Source: Dastarcus helophoroides
Lineage: Eukaryota > Arthropoda > Insecta > Coleoptera > Bothrideridae
DNA length: 64,000 nucleotides
NCBI GenBank assembly: GCA_028583605.1
Contig: CM053331.1
Location: forward strand, 33,086,411-33,150,410
Direction: 5' to 3'
Numbering within the stretch: position 1 is the stretch's first letter; each line of letters starts with the position of its first letter. The position numbers and the translations under genes are program-made. The notes beneath the pieces were generated by a model. It was not told the DNA's origin, searched no databases, and was given only the letters and a program-made list of their open reading frames with translations. This document shows, piece after piece, positions 35,901 through 42,213 of the stretch.

Positions 35901-38900
35901 TCATCTTCTTTGTCCCTCTTTTCTTCTTTCTTTACCTGACCTCCTTGCTCTTCTTTCTCTTTCTGTTCTATTATTAATCGTCTTCCTGTTTTACTCTTAA
36001 TCTTTTTCTTCGGTTTCTAATTTTTAACCCCTTTTCTTTTAGCCATCCTCATCTTCCTCTGCTGGCTTCTTGATCTTCTTCGACCTTTCTTCCTTCGCTT
36101 CTTCCTCTTCTCTTCTTTTTTTGCATCTTTTATTAAATTCTTTCTCGTTCTTCCCTCTTTTCTCTTCCTTCCCTCTTTCCTCTTCCTTCTCTATCTGTTG
36201 TACTCTTAATCTTATTCTTTTTCTTCGCTTTCCAATTTTTACCCCATTTCTTTTAGCCTTCTTCATCTTTCTCTTTGCCGCCTTCTTGTTCTTTGGCTTC
36301 TCTTCTTCCTGTTCCTTTTCTTCTTTCACTTCTTTCTTTTCCTTCTCTTCTTCCTCTTCCTTTTCTTCTTTCTCTTCCTCCTCCTCCTTCTCTTCTTCCT
36401 TTTCCTTTTCTTCTTTCTCTTCCTCCTCCTTCTCTTCTTCCTTTTCTTCTTTCTCTTCCTCCTCCTCCTTCGCTTCTTCCTTTTCCTTTTCTTCTTCCTC
36501 TTCTTTCTCTTCCTCCTCTTCCTTCTCTTCTTCCTCTTCCTCCTCTTCCTTCTCTTCTTCCTTTTCTTCTTCCTCTTCCTTCTCTTCATCTTCCTTTTCT
36601 TCTTCCTCTTCATTCTTCCTTTTCCTCCTCTTCTTTCTCTTCTCTTCTTTCTCTTTCTCTTTCTCTTCTCTTCTTTCTCTTCTCTTCTTCCTCTTCCTTC
36701 TCTTCTTCCTCTCCCTTCTCTTTTTCCTCCTATTTTTTTTTGCGTCATTTGTTACGTTCTATCCCATTCTTCTCTTCTTTAGCTTCCTTTTCTTCTTCTT
36801 CTACTCTTAATCCTCTTTTTTTCTCTGTTTTCCAATTTTTAACTCCTTTTCTGTTAATCGTCCTTATCTTCCTCTTTGCTGCTTTTTTGTTCTTCTTCAT
36901 CTTCTCTTCCTCTTACTTCTCTTCTTCCTCCTGGTTTTCTTTTTTGCGTCTTTTATTACATTCTATCCCTTTCTTCTCTTCTTTCGCTTCCTTCTCTTCC
37001 TCTTCTACTCTAAAACCTCTTTTTTTTCTCCGTTTTCCAATTTTTAATTCTTTTTCTTTTAGCCTTCCTGATCTTCCTATTTGCTGACTTTTTGTTCTTC
37101 TTCGTCTTCTTTCCTTTCTTCTTTCTCTTCTTCTTCTTTCTCTTCTTTCTCGCTCTTCTCTTCGTCCTCTTCCTTCTCTTCTGCCTCTTCCTTCTCTTCT
37201 TCCTCTTCCTTCTCTTCTTCCTCTTCTTTCTCTTCTGCCTCTTCCTTCTCTTCTTCCTCTTCCTTCTCTTCTTCCTCTTCCTTCTCTTCTTCCTCTTCCT
37301 TCTCTTCTTCCTCTTCCTTCTCTACTTCCTCTCCCTTCTCTTCTTCCTCCTATTTTTCTTTTTTTGCATCTTTTATTACATTCTGTCCCTTTCTTCTCTT
37401 ATTTCACTTTCTTCCTCTTCCTCTACTACTCTAAATCCTCTTTTTTTTCTCCGTTTTCCAATTTTTAACTCCTTTTCTTTTAGCCTTCTTCATCTTCCTC
37501 TTTGCTGCCTTTTTGTTCTTTTTCGTCTTCTATTCCTTCTCTTCTTTCTCTTCTTCCTCTTCTTTCGCTTCTTCCTCGCCCTTCTCTTCTTCCTCTTCCT
37601 TCTCTTCTTTCTCTTCCGTCGCTTCTCTCTCTTTCGGCTTTTCTTCCTCGTCCTTCTCTTCTTCCTCTTCCTTCTTAAAATAGAAACATTTGGACAAAAA
37701 CTTGGGGTTTATGGAAAATATAAACATTTCTGGAAAATTCGAAACGCTTTAAGAAGGTCTGAAAATGTAAAATCAGAAATTTTACGTAGAAACTGAAAAT
37801 CTGAAATATTTTGAGGAAATTCGAGTTTTCAGAGATTTTTAACTATCAAATTCTGAATTTTTGTTTTTAAATTAGGGTAATGTTTTTACTTAATTTTCCA
37901 TTTCAGAGTCGACTTTTTTTATTAAATTTAAACTTTCAATTTTGTGTCCAAAATTCTTTAAAAAAATGTTTTCCAAATTTAAATTTCAAATTTGAACTGT
38001 TTGAGAATAAAATTTCAAATTTCAATAATAAATCGAAATTGAGCTGATCTTAGTGAGGACAAATTTTCCGAATAAATTCAAAATGTTAATAAAATCGAGT
38101 CAAAGTTACAATTTTGTAGTTAGAATTCTAATTTTAAGAAAAAATCAAAATATCGAAATGAAAATTGAAATTAAAAGAAAAAATTAGTAAGTTGAGAAAA
38201 CATCCAACATTTCTGGAAAAAAATCAAAATTTAGGGATAAATTATTATTTTTTAAATTTCGGACACTTAAATAGTGCCATTGTGAGAAAAAGCTTGACAT
38301 TGAAGTTTTTCTTTTTGATTTTGACGTTTTCTGTAATTTAAATTTTTTTCAAATTTTAATTTGAAAAGAGCGCTAGATTTTATTACTTTAAAAATTTTAT
38401 TCAAAGAGGTCGAAAAACACTGTTTAAGAGCTTATTTTAAGAAAATATTGAAAAAAGCAAAAAATCTTGCATTTTGCTAATTTTTTGAGAAGAAATCTTG
38501 CTTTTGATAAAAGAACTTCTTGTCCTGTCTTGTTCTTGCTTCCAAATTTCTTGTCTTGCTCTTGCAGCAAGACAAGACAAGAACAAGAAAAAGCAAGACA
38601 AGAACAAGAAGTTCGTGAAACACCAACCCCTAGCTTTCTCTTTGCTTTCTTCTATCTTTCTCTTTGCTTCCTTCTTGTTCTCCCTATTCATTTTCTTTTT
38701 TCTCTTCTTCCCCTTCTACTTCCGTCGCTTCTCTTATTTTTCCTTTTCTTCTGCTTTTCCCAGTTCTTCCTTGTATTTTTTCCCTAGTTTTCCTTCTCAT
38801 TGGTCTCTTTCCTGTTTTTCCTTTTCTTCCTGTTCTTCCTCACCCTTCTTCTGCTTCTTACATTATTTTGTTTTTTCTCTTCTACCTCTTCTTCCTTTTT

Positions 38901-40806
38901 CGAATTTTTCTCTTATTTTACTCCTTCTACTCCTTCCAGTTTGTTCCTTCATACTCTTCCTTCTCTTCTTTTTCTTCTACCTCTTTTTCCTTTTTCGTCC
39001 TTTTCTTTTATTTTTTCTCCTTCTACTTCTTCCAGTTTTTTCCTTCCTACTCTTCCTTCTGTTTTTTTCTATTCTTTCTTCTCATTGACTTTTTTTCCTT
39101 TTTCTCCTTTTCTTCCTCTCTTCATCATTCTCAAGCTTTTTATATTCCTTTCCCTCTTGTCCCGTCCTTTATTTCCTTTTCCTGCTCCGTATTCTTTTCC
39201 TTCTTCCTCTTTTCTACTTTCTCCTCTTTTTTACTTCTCTTCTACCTGCTTCCGTGTTCCCTACTCTTCCCCCCATTCCCCTTCTTTTCCTTCTCCTGTT
39301 TCTTCAACATCATTTTGAGGTTTTAATAATGTGTTGGATTTAGATGATCAAAGAGGAGGCAATTATCGGGATTATAGACCTTACAACAGATACGACAACA
39401 GACCTTGGCAAAGACCTTCGGGCGGTTGGGACCGACGACGGGACACTAGACCTCCGCCACCAGGAGCTCGCGACTGGAGAAATCGACCTGGTAAATTAAA
39501 TCTGCTTTGTTGGATTATCATATGTTTTAATCTCCTCGATTTTTCATATTAGCAGGCGGACGCCCTCAAGATCGAAATAACAGCAGAGACAGACCAGTGA
39601 GCAATTACAACAGAAACCCGCCAAGACCGGGAAATCGTCCAGGCGGCAATTGGCAAGGTTGGAGCGGTCAAGGTGGATGGGGACAACAGGCATATGGTCA
39701 GAATTGGGGCGGCCAATGGAGTAATGCGGCTCAAAACCAGTGGAAATATGGCGGCGGCGGCGGTCAGTATGGAGGTTATAACAATTATTATTACGGACAG
39801 TACCCTCAAAACTGGCCAGGTCAACAACAACAGGTATGTTTAGACAACTATTTTAAGTACAGTTCTACTATTTTAGTAATTGATGCTATATTTTACATTA
39901 AATACATTGAAATACAGTAAAGCCCCGTTTATCCGAGGTAGATGGGAAGATGGTATATCGAATAAGAGAAAGTTCTGATAATATATAAAAGAATAGCATA
40001 GACATGGGTGCTTCATCTGTTTTTCCCCATTCGAGACTTCCCCCGATTAAGTCAGAGTGCGAAGTCTCGAATAATAGATCAGATAAACAGGCTTCCACTG
40101 TAAGTAGAAAATTCTTAACCGCATCTTTGGCGCTTGTCAAATTTGGAATTGATTTTTTTTTATTAAATATCAAGTTCTTCCTAAATTTTCTACGTTTTTT
40201 ATAAGATTAAGAATCCTTAACTTAAAATGTCTCCAAATTCTAAATTGACAATTCCCCTGTTTAATTTTTTCTTCTATAAGTTTGGTTACAAATTGCAAAC
40301 CAAAAATGTCGCCTCTTTCTAGAAGTTTGACTTTATTCAAATTTCATTTCTTTTTATACTAGTCTTGAGTTAGACTAATACTTTTAAAAATTTTGGTTTT
40401 TTCAATTTTGACTTTGAAATCAAAATTCAACTTTTTCTGGCACAGACCGCTACTATTCGAATTTCCTGTTTAAATATACTTCCTGGATTTTAAACATCGA
40501 ATAATTATATGAAAGGGGTCGGTTTTTGATATAGTATTAGTTCGCTTTAAGGTGTTTTAGTCCGCATGAGATTTTTAACAAATTTCGTTCGCTCTAAAGC
40601 GCCAGAGCTTGTTTATTTGTTAAAGAGCACAATGTTTTTTTTAATTTAAGAAGCCGTTTTCCCAATAGGGTCAGGGACAAGCAGCGGCGTCTAGCGCCAA
40701 CCAGCAGTACTATCAGCAACAGCAACAAGCGTGGGCCCAATATGCTCAACAATACGCCCAAGGTCAGCAGAACGCGGCATCCGCCAATGCCGTCGCCAAA
40801 AAATAG
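11836..40806 (+). CDS. HNRNPU: hnRNP U orthologue (SAP, SPRY, P-loop kinase-like, GRYQ-rich tail), 14 coding exons, 924 aa
   Basis: Joined exons: 11836-11977, 12261-12403, 12457-12573, 20611-20875, 21238-21362, 25336-25890, 25943-26215, 26267-26389, 26930-27058, 34576-34744, 35436-35606, 39344-39490, 39556-39833, 40669-40806. They total 2775 nt, all phases match and all introns are GT-AG. hnRNP U (SAF-A) binds scaffold-attachment DNA through SAP and nuclear RNA through its C-terminal tail, and it acts in chromatin organisation and splicing. Domains: SAP at about 6-40; acidic/charged region about 48-215; SPRY about 217-525, split by a charged insert at about 285-390; P-loop domain about 540-690 with GLIGSGKT (546-553) and YIFDQTNVY (620-628); an RGG-like and Q/Y/G-rich tail about 720-924. 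The motif QRRKMRPFEGF (632-642) is diagnostic of the family. Introns 3, 5, 9 and 11 are 3.7-8 kb long because of repeats. Confidence 0.95.
12261..12403 (+). CDS. HNRNPU: hnRNP U exon 2: acidic region
   Basis: After acceptor TTTCTAG it encodes residues 48-95, rich in E, D, T and A (DTSTEELDTS, EAEAKQPEKEE). The acidic stretch after SAP is typical of the family and is probably disordered. The donor is AAG|GTAAAG. Confidence 0.9.
12457..12573 (+). CDS. HNRNPU: hnRNP U exon 3: proline/lysine/glutamate-rich linker
   Basis: Residues 96-134 (KEAEPSPEPQQ, KASPKKSPIKK, EEPKPTEE) lie between acceptor GATCAG and donor GAG|GTTAGT. The exon is 117 nt and in phase at both ends, so skipping it would keep the frame. 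The linker is low complexity, so its identity rests on frame and splice sites rather than on homology. Confidence 0.85.
12574..15410 (+). other. hnRNP U intron 3, left part
   Basis: The first part of an 8-kb intron. 12574-13540 is ordinary AT-rich DNA. A MITE at 13547-13881 and decayed gaaattt repeats from about 13980 follow. Near 13470-13510 gggtttgaatcac faintly resembles a tRNA B-box, but no tRNA or SINE structure could be completed. Confidence 0.6.
13547..13881 (+). mobile_element. ~330-bp MITE, copy 1
   Basis: It begins TGTAGTGTACCTTCTAG and ends CCAGCATCGCCACA. The same 4 bases (ctaa) lie immediately outside both ends. Two more copies occur at 24324-24654 and, inverted, 61903-62234. 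An internal inverted repeat (ccttctaggaataatg near the left end, attatttctagaag in the middle) should fold. It has no coding capacity, and the superfamily is not assigned. Confidence 0.88.
15403..19699 (+). mobile_element. 4.28-kb hAT-type non-autonomous element with 8-bp target duplication
   Basis: Positions 15411-19691 are bounded by exact inverted ends CAGGGCTTCGAACCG and CGGTTCGAAGCCCTG. These are flanked by the identical 8-mer gttttaaa (15403-15410 and 19692-19699). An 8-bp duplication with CAGGG ends is the hAT signature. Both subterminal regions carry clusters of ttccggttttcgtttcgac. No transposase frame survives: the interior is the same decayed gaaatttcgac theme as the host introns, plus a probable nested element. 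It sits in intron 3 of hnRNP U. Confidence 0.88.
17441..19386. mobile_element. Possible nested element inside the hAT copy
   Basis: The left end reads catagacgtagtcagaata then ggcagggtgggggcgcttgc. The right end, on the other strand, reads cataagcgtaggcaggat then ttagggaggggcaag. These are imperfect inverted ends with the same ordered blocks. The flanking 8-mers cgttttaa and aattttaa agree at 6 of 8 positions. Similar end-like words occur near 51050 and 51730. Confidence 0.5.
19700..20610 (+). repeat. hnRNP U intron 3, right part: decayed repeats
   Basis: After the hAT target duplication the same aaatttcgactttt theme continues to about 20480. The last bases before exon 4 are a T-rich tract ending TTTTTACAG, a good 3' splice site. 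Confidence 0.75.
20611..20875 (+). CDS. HNRNPU: hnRNP U exon 4: acidic region, basic patch and SPRY entry
   Basis: Residues 135-222 include EAEPEVEEKPVD, a basic likely nuclear-localisation patch (KRKHSPSPERAAKRSKSP) and VLLSW, the first SPRY strand. The preferred donor is TGGT|GTAAGT. If the donor is not used, translation adds two residues and stops at TAG (20881-20883). Confidence 0.92.
20876..21237 (+). promoter_or_regulatory. Intron 4 with candidate intronic polyadenylation site
   Basis: Two AATAAA hexamers lie at 21075-21080 and 21109-21114. They are followed at once by a T/GT-rich stretch (gttgtttttctttctggtgg). Together with the in-frame stop just past exon 4, this would define a short mRNA encoding only SAP and the acidic region (224 residues). 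Whether it is used is inference. Confidence 0.45.
21238..21362 (+). CDS. HNRNPU: hnRNP U exon 5: SPRY domain, first part
   Basis: Completing Tyr223 across the splice gives SWYDSDLHLQVDKENFLSA, then FGYTWAGVRATHGVSFGK. This is the hnRNP U SPRY start, including the conserved YDSDLNL-like strand and the W-GVR-THG segment. The donor is AAG|GTACCA, phase 0. Confidence 0.95.
24324..24654 (+). mobile_element. ~330-bp MITE, copy 2
   Basis: It starts TGTAGCGTACCTTCTAG and ends CCAGCATCGCTACA, giving exact 7-bp inverted termini (TGTAGCG / CGCTACA). It is collinear with the copy at 13547. The 4-bp duplication seen around the other copies is not clear here. Confidence 0.88.
24846..25072. mobile_element. 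223-bp pogo/Tigger-like MITE
   Basis: Positions 24848-25070 have inverted ends CAGTAGACTCCTGCTAAAGT and, on the other strand, CAGTCGACTCCCGCTAAAGT, flanked by TA on both sides. A CAGT start with a TA duplication fits Tc1/mariner-pogo derived MITEs. Inner segments also pair (ttaaagttg and caactttaa). No coding capacity. Confidence 0.85.
25336..25890 (+). CDS. HNRNPU: hnRNP U exon 6: SPRY domain with ~105-residue charged insert
   Basis: It starts ACFEVKLTQELAFEDLA (SPRY strand), then at about 285-390 carries a low-complexity K/E/D/S-rich insert (KKQEKPAEKKSEADKK, EEDKDKSAEDEAEEPKDE). SPRY then resumes with HLFRVGWSLSSCSLQLGEDE, FSYGYESTG and GDVVGAYV. In human hnRNP U the two halves are joined by only a few residues. 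The insert stays within one open exon and keeps frame. The donor is GTG|GTAAGT. Confidence 0.94.
25943..26215 (+). CDS. HNRNPU: hnRNP U exon 7: SPRY C-terminal part
   Basis: Residues 450-540 include VNFFYTVNGE, LFPHVLTRNIAFEFNFGER and the linker to the P-loop domain ending RSDCE. FPHV---N-A-EFNFG is a hallmark of the hnRNP U SPRY end. It follows a short 52-bp intron. Confidence 0.95.
26267..26389 (+). CDS. HNRNPU: hnRNP U exon 8: Walker A
   Basis: Residues 541-581, VILMFGLIGSGKTHWVQEH and then KRYNVIGNSEILERMT. The P-loop GLIGSGKT is intact at 546-553, whereas the human protein has GLPAAGKT. It follows a 51-bp intron. Confidence 0.95.
26390..26929 (+). other. hnRNP U intron 8
   Basis: A 540-bp AT-rich intron. 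A short direct repeat (aaatacaggagatttnttta, twice) lies near 26731-26772. A ggcaaccct motif at about 26816 recurs near 6393. No gene is seen. Confidence 0.6.
26930..27058 (+). CDS. HNRNPU: hnRNP U exon 9: kinase-like domain core
   Basis: Residues 582-624: VDCKPIKQHFKGNWSFLMKR, then LQRCLAQMSDLA and RRRNYIFDQ. The last block is the Walker B-like strand shared with the polynucleotide-kinase-like fold. The donor is CAG|GTAAGA. Confidence 0.94.
27450..27715. mobile_element. Fold-back element (ggaccggtcc / aagctatc family), complete copy
   Basis: The left arm cccctgaaaccaagaaag ... ggttgctctaacgcgtatcg faces the right arm cgaaacacgttagagcaacc ... ctttcttggtttcaaggg. Between them cttcagagagatatctctct forms further palindromes. 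The right side extends to ccaatgaaccggtccc. Relatives occur at 3080, 51122 and 57461. It lies in intron 9 of hnRNP U. Confidence 0.88.
28097..28160 (-). mobile_element. Short 3'-end fragment of the CR1/jockey-like family
   Basis: On the minus strand it reads ctgctcgcaatactccaaag, then cataatggggttacccttt and an A-run. This matches the last 60 or so bases of the element at 1-207, including the 13-base insertion. It is a typical severe 5' truncation. Confidence 0.72.
30896..31164 (+). mobile_element. 3' end of the RNase H-bearing non-LTR element, 5'-truncated copy
   Basis: It matches the reverse complement of about 52874-53150 closely. It encodes the C-terminal CHCC-type segment (CLEEDESVEHVMCHCPAL) and the 3' tail ending ggcaacccacaaca. 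The flanks cttttaaattt and ctttaaattt look like a ~10-bp target duplication, so it was inserted by target-primed reverse transcription into intron 9. Confidence 0.9.
34576..34744 (+). CDS. HNRNPU: hnRNP U exon 10: TNVY and QRRKMRPFEGF block
   Basis: Residues 625-680: TNVYPSSQRRKMRPFEGF, then KRSAVVVVVDDEEQAKR and GKDVPDSAIFEIK. This is the most family-specific segment of hnRNP U and confirms orthology. It lies between acceptor GGCAG and donor AAAG|GTATAT, phase 1. Confidence 0.96.
34745..35435 (+). other. hnRNP U intron 10
   Basis: A 691-bp AT-rich intron without recognisable insertions. It ends in a pyrimidine tract and TTTTTAG. Confidence 0.6.
35436..35606 (+). CDS. HNRNPU: hnRNP U exon 11: end of kinase-like domain, start of RG-rich tail
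   Basis: Residues 681-737: ANMTLPQKCEWIDEVIYTNL, then EEEVKAKIAKYNKEGRQAG and the first R/N/G segment (DGRDNRNRWGPR). It aligns with the human stretch ANFTLP...EEADKLVRQYNEEGRKAG. The donor is AGAC|GTAAGT. Confidence 0.95.
35760..37680 (+). repeat. Giant polypyrimidine tract, block 1
   Basis: About 1.9 kb of the sense strand is almost only C and T. The most regular parts (36300-36720 and 37150-37350) are an ~18-bp unit of the form ttcctcttccttctcttc. Islands such as ctttttcttttagcctt break it into larger repeats near 36010, 36230, 37040 and 37460. Long S/F/L frames on the plus strand and E/K/R frames on the minus strand are artefacts of the repeat. It lies in hnRNP U intron 11. Confidence 0.93.
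37681..38513 (+). repeat. Decayed gaaattt repeat between the polypyrimidine blocks
   Basis: Intronic sequence of the usual AT-rich theme, with no gene. It separates the two C/T-rich blocks. Confidence 0.6.
38514..38614. repeat. Inverted repeat of cttgt / acaag units
   Basis: The left arm aacttcttgtcctgtcttgt continues to cttgctcttgc. The right arm starts gcaagacaagacaagaacaa and ends aagaacaagaagtt. The arms pair over about 45-50 bases with a few mismatches, so RNA from either strand should form a long hairpin. Confidence 0.85.
38615..39310 (+). repeat. Giant polypyrimidine tract, block 2
   Basis: About 700 bp of C/T-rich sense strand, less regular than block 1 (cttcttcctcttttctactt type). 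It ends only about 33 bp before exon 12, so it doubles as an extreme polypyrimidine tract for that 3' splice site. Confidence 0.9.
39344..39490 (+). CDS. HNRNPU: hnRNP U exon 12: RG/RP-rich tail
   Basis: Residues 738-786: DQRGGNYRDYRPYNRYDNR, then PWQRPSGGWDRRRDTRPPPP and GARDWRNRPG. Arg, Gly, Tyr and Pro dominate, as in the RNA-binding RGG tail of the family. The acceptor is GGATTTAG and the donor CCTG|GTAAAT. Confidence 0.92.
39556..39833 (+). CDS. HNRNPU: hnRNP U exon 13: RG, G- and Y-rich tail
   Basis: Residues 787-879, including RPQDRNNSRDRP, NYNRNPPRPGNRPGGNW, GWSGQGGWGQQAYGQNWGG and GGGGGQYGGYNNYYYGQYP. The 3' splice site is a tandem acceptor TTAGCAG|GC. Using the first AG would add one alanine. 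Confidence 0.92.
39834..40668 (+). other. hnRNP U intron 13
   Basis: An 835-bp intron with one MITE (39915-40100). The rest is AT-rich with the usual theme at about 40300-40500. It ends TTTTCCCAATAG. Confidence 0.6.
39913..40102. mobile_element. 186-bp pogo/Tigger-like MITE
   Basis: Positions 39915-40100 have ends CAGTAAAGCCCCGTTTATCC and, on the other strand, CAGTGGAAGCCTGTTTATCT, flanked by TA on each side. Internal segments also pair (attcgagact and agtctcgaat). It sits 81 bases into intron 13. Confidence 0.85.
40669..40806 (+). CDS. HNRNPU: hnRNP U exon 14: Q/Y/A-rich C-terminus and stop
   Basis: Residues 880-924: GQGQAAASSANQQYYQQQQQ, then AWAQYAQQYAQGQQ, ending NAVAKK and TAG at 40804-40806. 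Human hnRNP U also ends in a Q/Y-rich segment (YNQYQQYAQQW). Confidence 0.92.
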   Translation, partial: GQGQAAASSANQQYYQQQQQAWAQYAQQYAQGQQNAASANAVAKK

Positions 40807-42213
40807 GCCTTTTAATTTATAATCGTTTCATAGTTTTGCCAAGTCTATTCATATTGTAAATATTTTGCACCTGTAATTTCTAGGGACGAATTGTAGGTTC
40901 TTCAGTTGAGATCATTTTGAGTTTGTTTTAGTGCAATTTGTTCTCTAATTGAAAAAATCGTAAAAATATTTCGCATTTTCCTATTTTTAATTGTGACTTT
41001 CTGCATTTTATAGCAATTGTTTCTAATAATTATTCATTGTCCACTTTAGCAACTTTACTAATTTTGTACTATAGAAATAAAATTTCTTTATTCACATATA
41101 TTTTTATTCACGTTGATTATAGAAAATTTTATTTTGATTTGTCTAATTTATATTTTATGCTTTAATTTGTGAATTTGATCTCTAATATATGATAATTCCA
41201 TTTTTAGTACCTTTATTTTAAACATACTAACACTTGGGCGTTTATTTGGTTGTCAATTAATAATAGTTTTTTAATTCAATTGTATATAATTAAACAACTC
41301 AAAGTACAACTTAGCGATTTACTAATTTGTTTGATGTTTGTGTAAAAGTATTATCAGGTTTGAAAAATACCTTTGGTATGTTTATACATTTATGAAAATT
41401 CATGTAAAATAAACAGATAGTGGAATATGTATTTACTTTATTAAAGAAGTATATGGTTTTTTATTGATTGTTTTATTTATTCTTTACCTAGCTTGCATCA
41501 GTTTAACTGGAACCGTTTTTTGGGATTTTAAACCGGAGTAATTTTAAATTTACATTCCAAATTTTGGGATAAATGACCAAAGTTAATTTTAAACTAATCC
41601 GATTTCAAAATTTGGAGTTTCCCGTTTAAATTTTAAATTCACTTTTTAAATCTAGAAATCTTGACAATACCAACATTTTTATGTTGGATTATTTTTTATG
41701 GTAGACTCTTATTGGTAACGGTAATGTAATATTTGGCTTTTTATAAAAAATTCCAGTTAAAATTACACCAAATCGAAATTTGAAATAACTGATAATTAAG
41801 TAAATTTATCTTTTCGACTGACGAACTTTGGATATTTCCAAGTTTTGACTTTAAGATGGGGCATATTCCTTGGGGTCTTGAATTTAAACCCAAACTAAAC
41901 ATTTTTCCAAAATATCGGTTTTTTCGCAATTTTTACTCAAAATTTTGACTATTAATTCGACATTGTTTGAAAGTTTTTAAATCTTGTCTTGAACATCTCG
42001 GTTTTATTGAAAATTTTGACTTCTTTTAACAATTACTGTTTCCAGTTTTTCAAAATTTTCATTTTTTAAATCTCGGTTAATTTTTTCAAAATTTTGGCTC
42101 AATTTAAGAATGTTGGCCCTTTCAAAAATCCTTGAACCATTTTTTTACTTTTTCGCGAAATTTTAATTAAAATGTTTTCAAAGTTAAGATTTTATTGAAA
42201 ATCTATTGTTATA
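40807..42213. other. 3' UTR and downstream AT-rich sequence
   Basis: The 3' UTR probably ends near 41100. From about 41500 the aaatttt / tcaaaatttt theme returns. No gene is seen. Confidence 0.5.
41076..41081 (+). terminator. Polyadenylation signal of hnRNP U
   Basis: AATAAA lies 270 bases after the stop codon and is followed by a T-rich stretch. A second candidate lies near 41408. Confidence 0.6.

Noticed and set aside
36070..37800. Long plus-strand frames made of S, F and L (up to 270 codons) and minus-strand E/K/R frames
   Set aside because: They are translations of the C/T repeat in several frames at once, with no start context, domain or splice support. They lie inside an intron.
38464..39326. 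Hydrophobic F/S/L frames that look like membrane proteins
   Set aside because: Same artefact: pyrimidine-only codons encode F, S, L and P.
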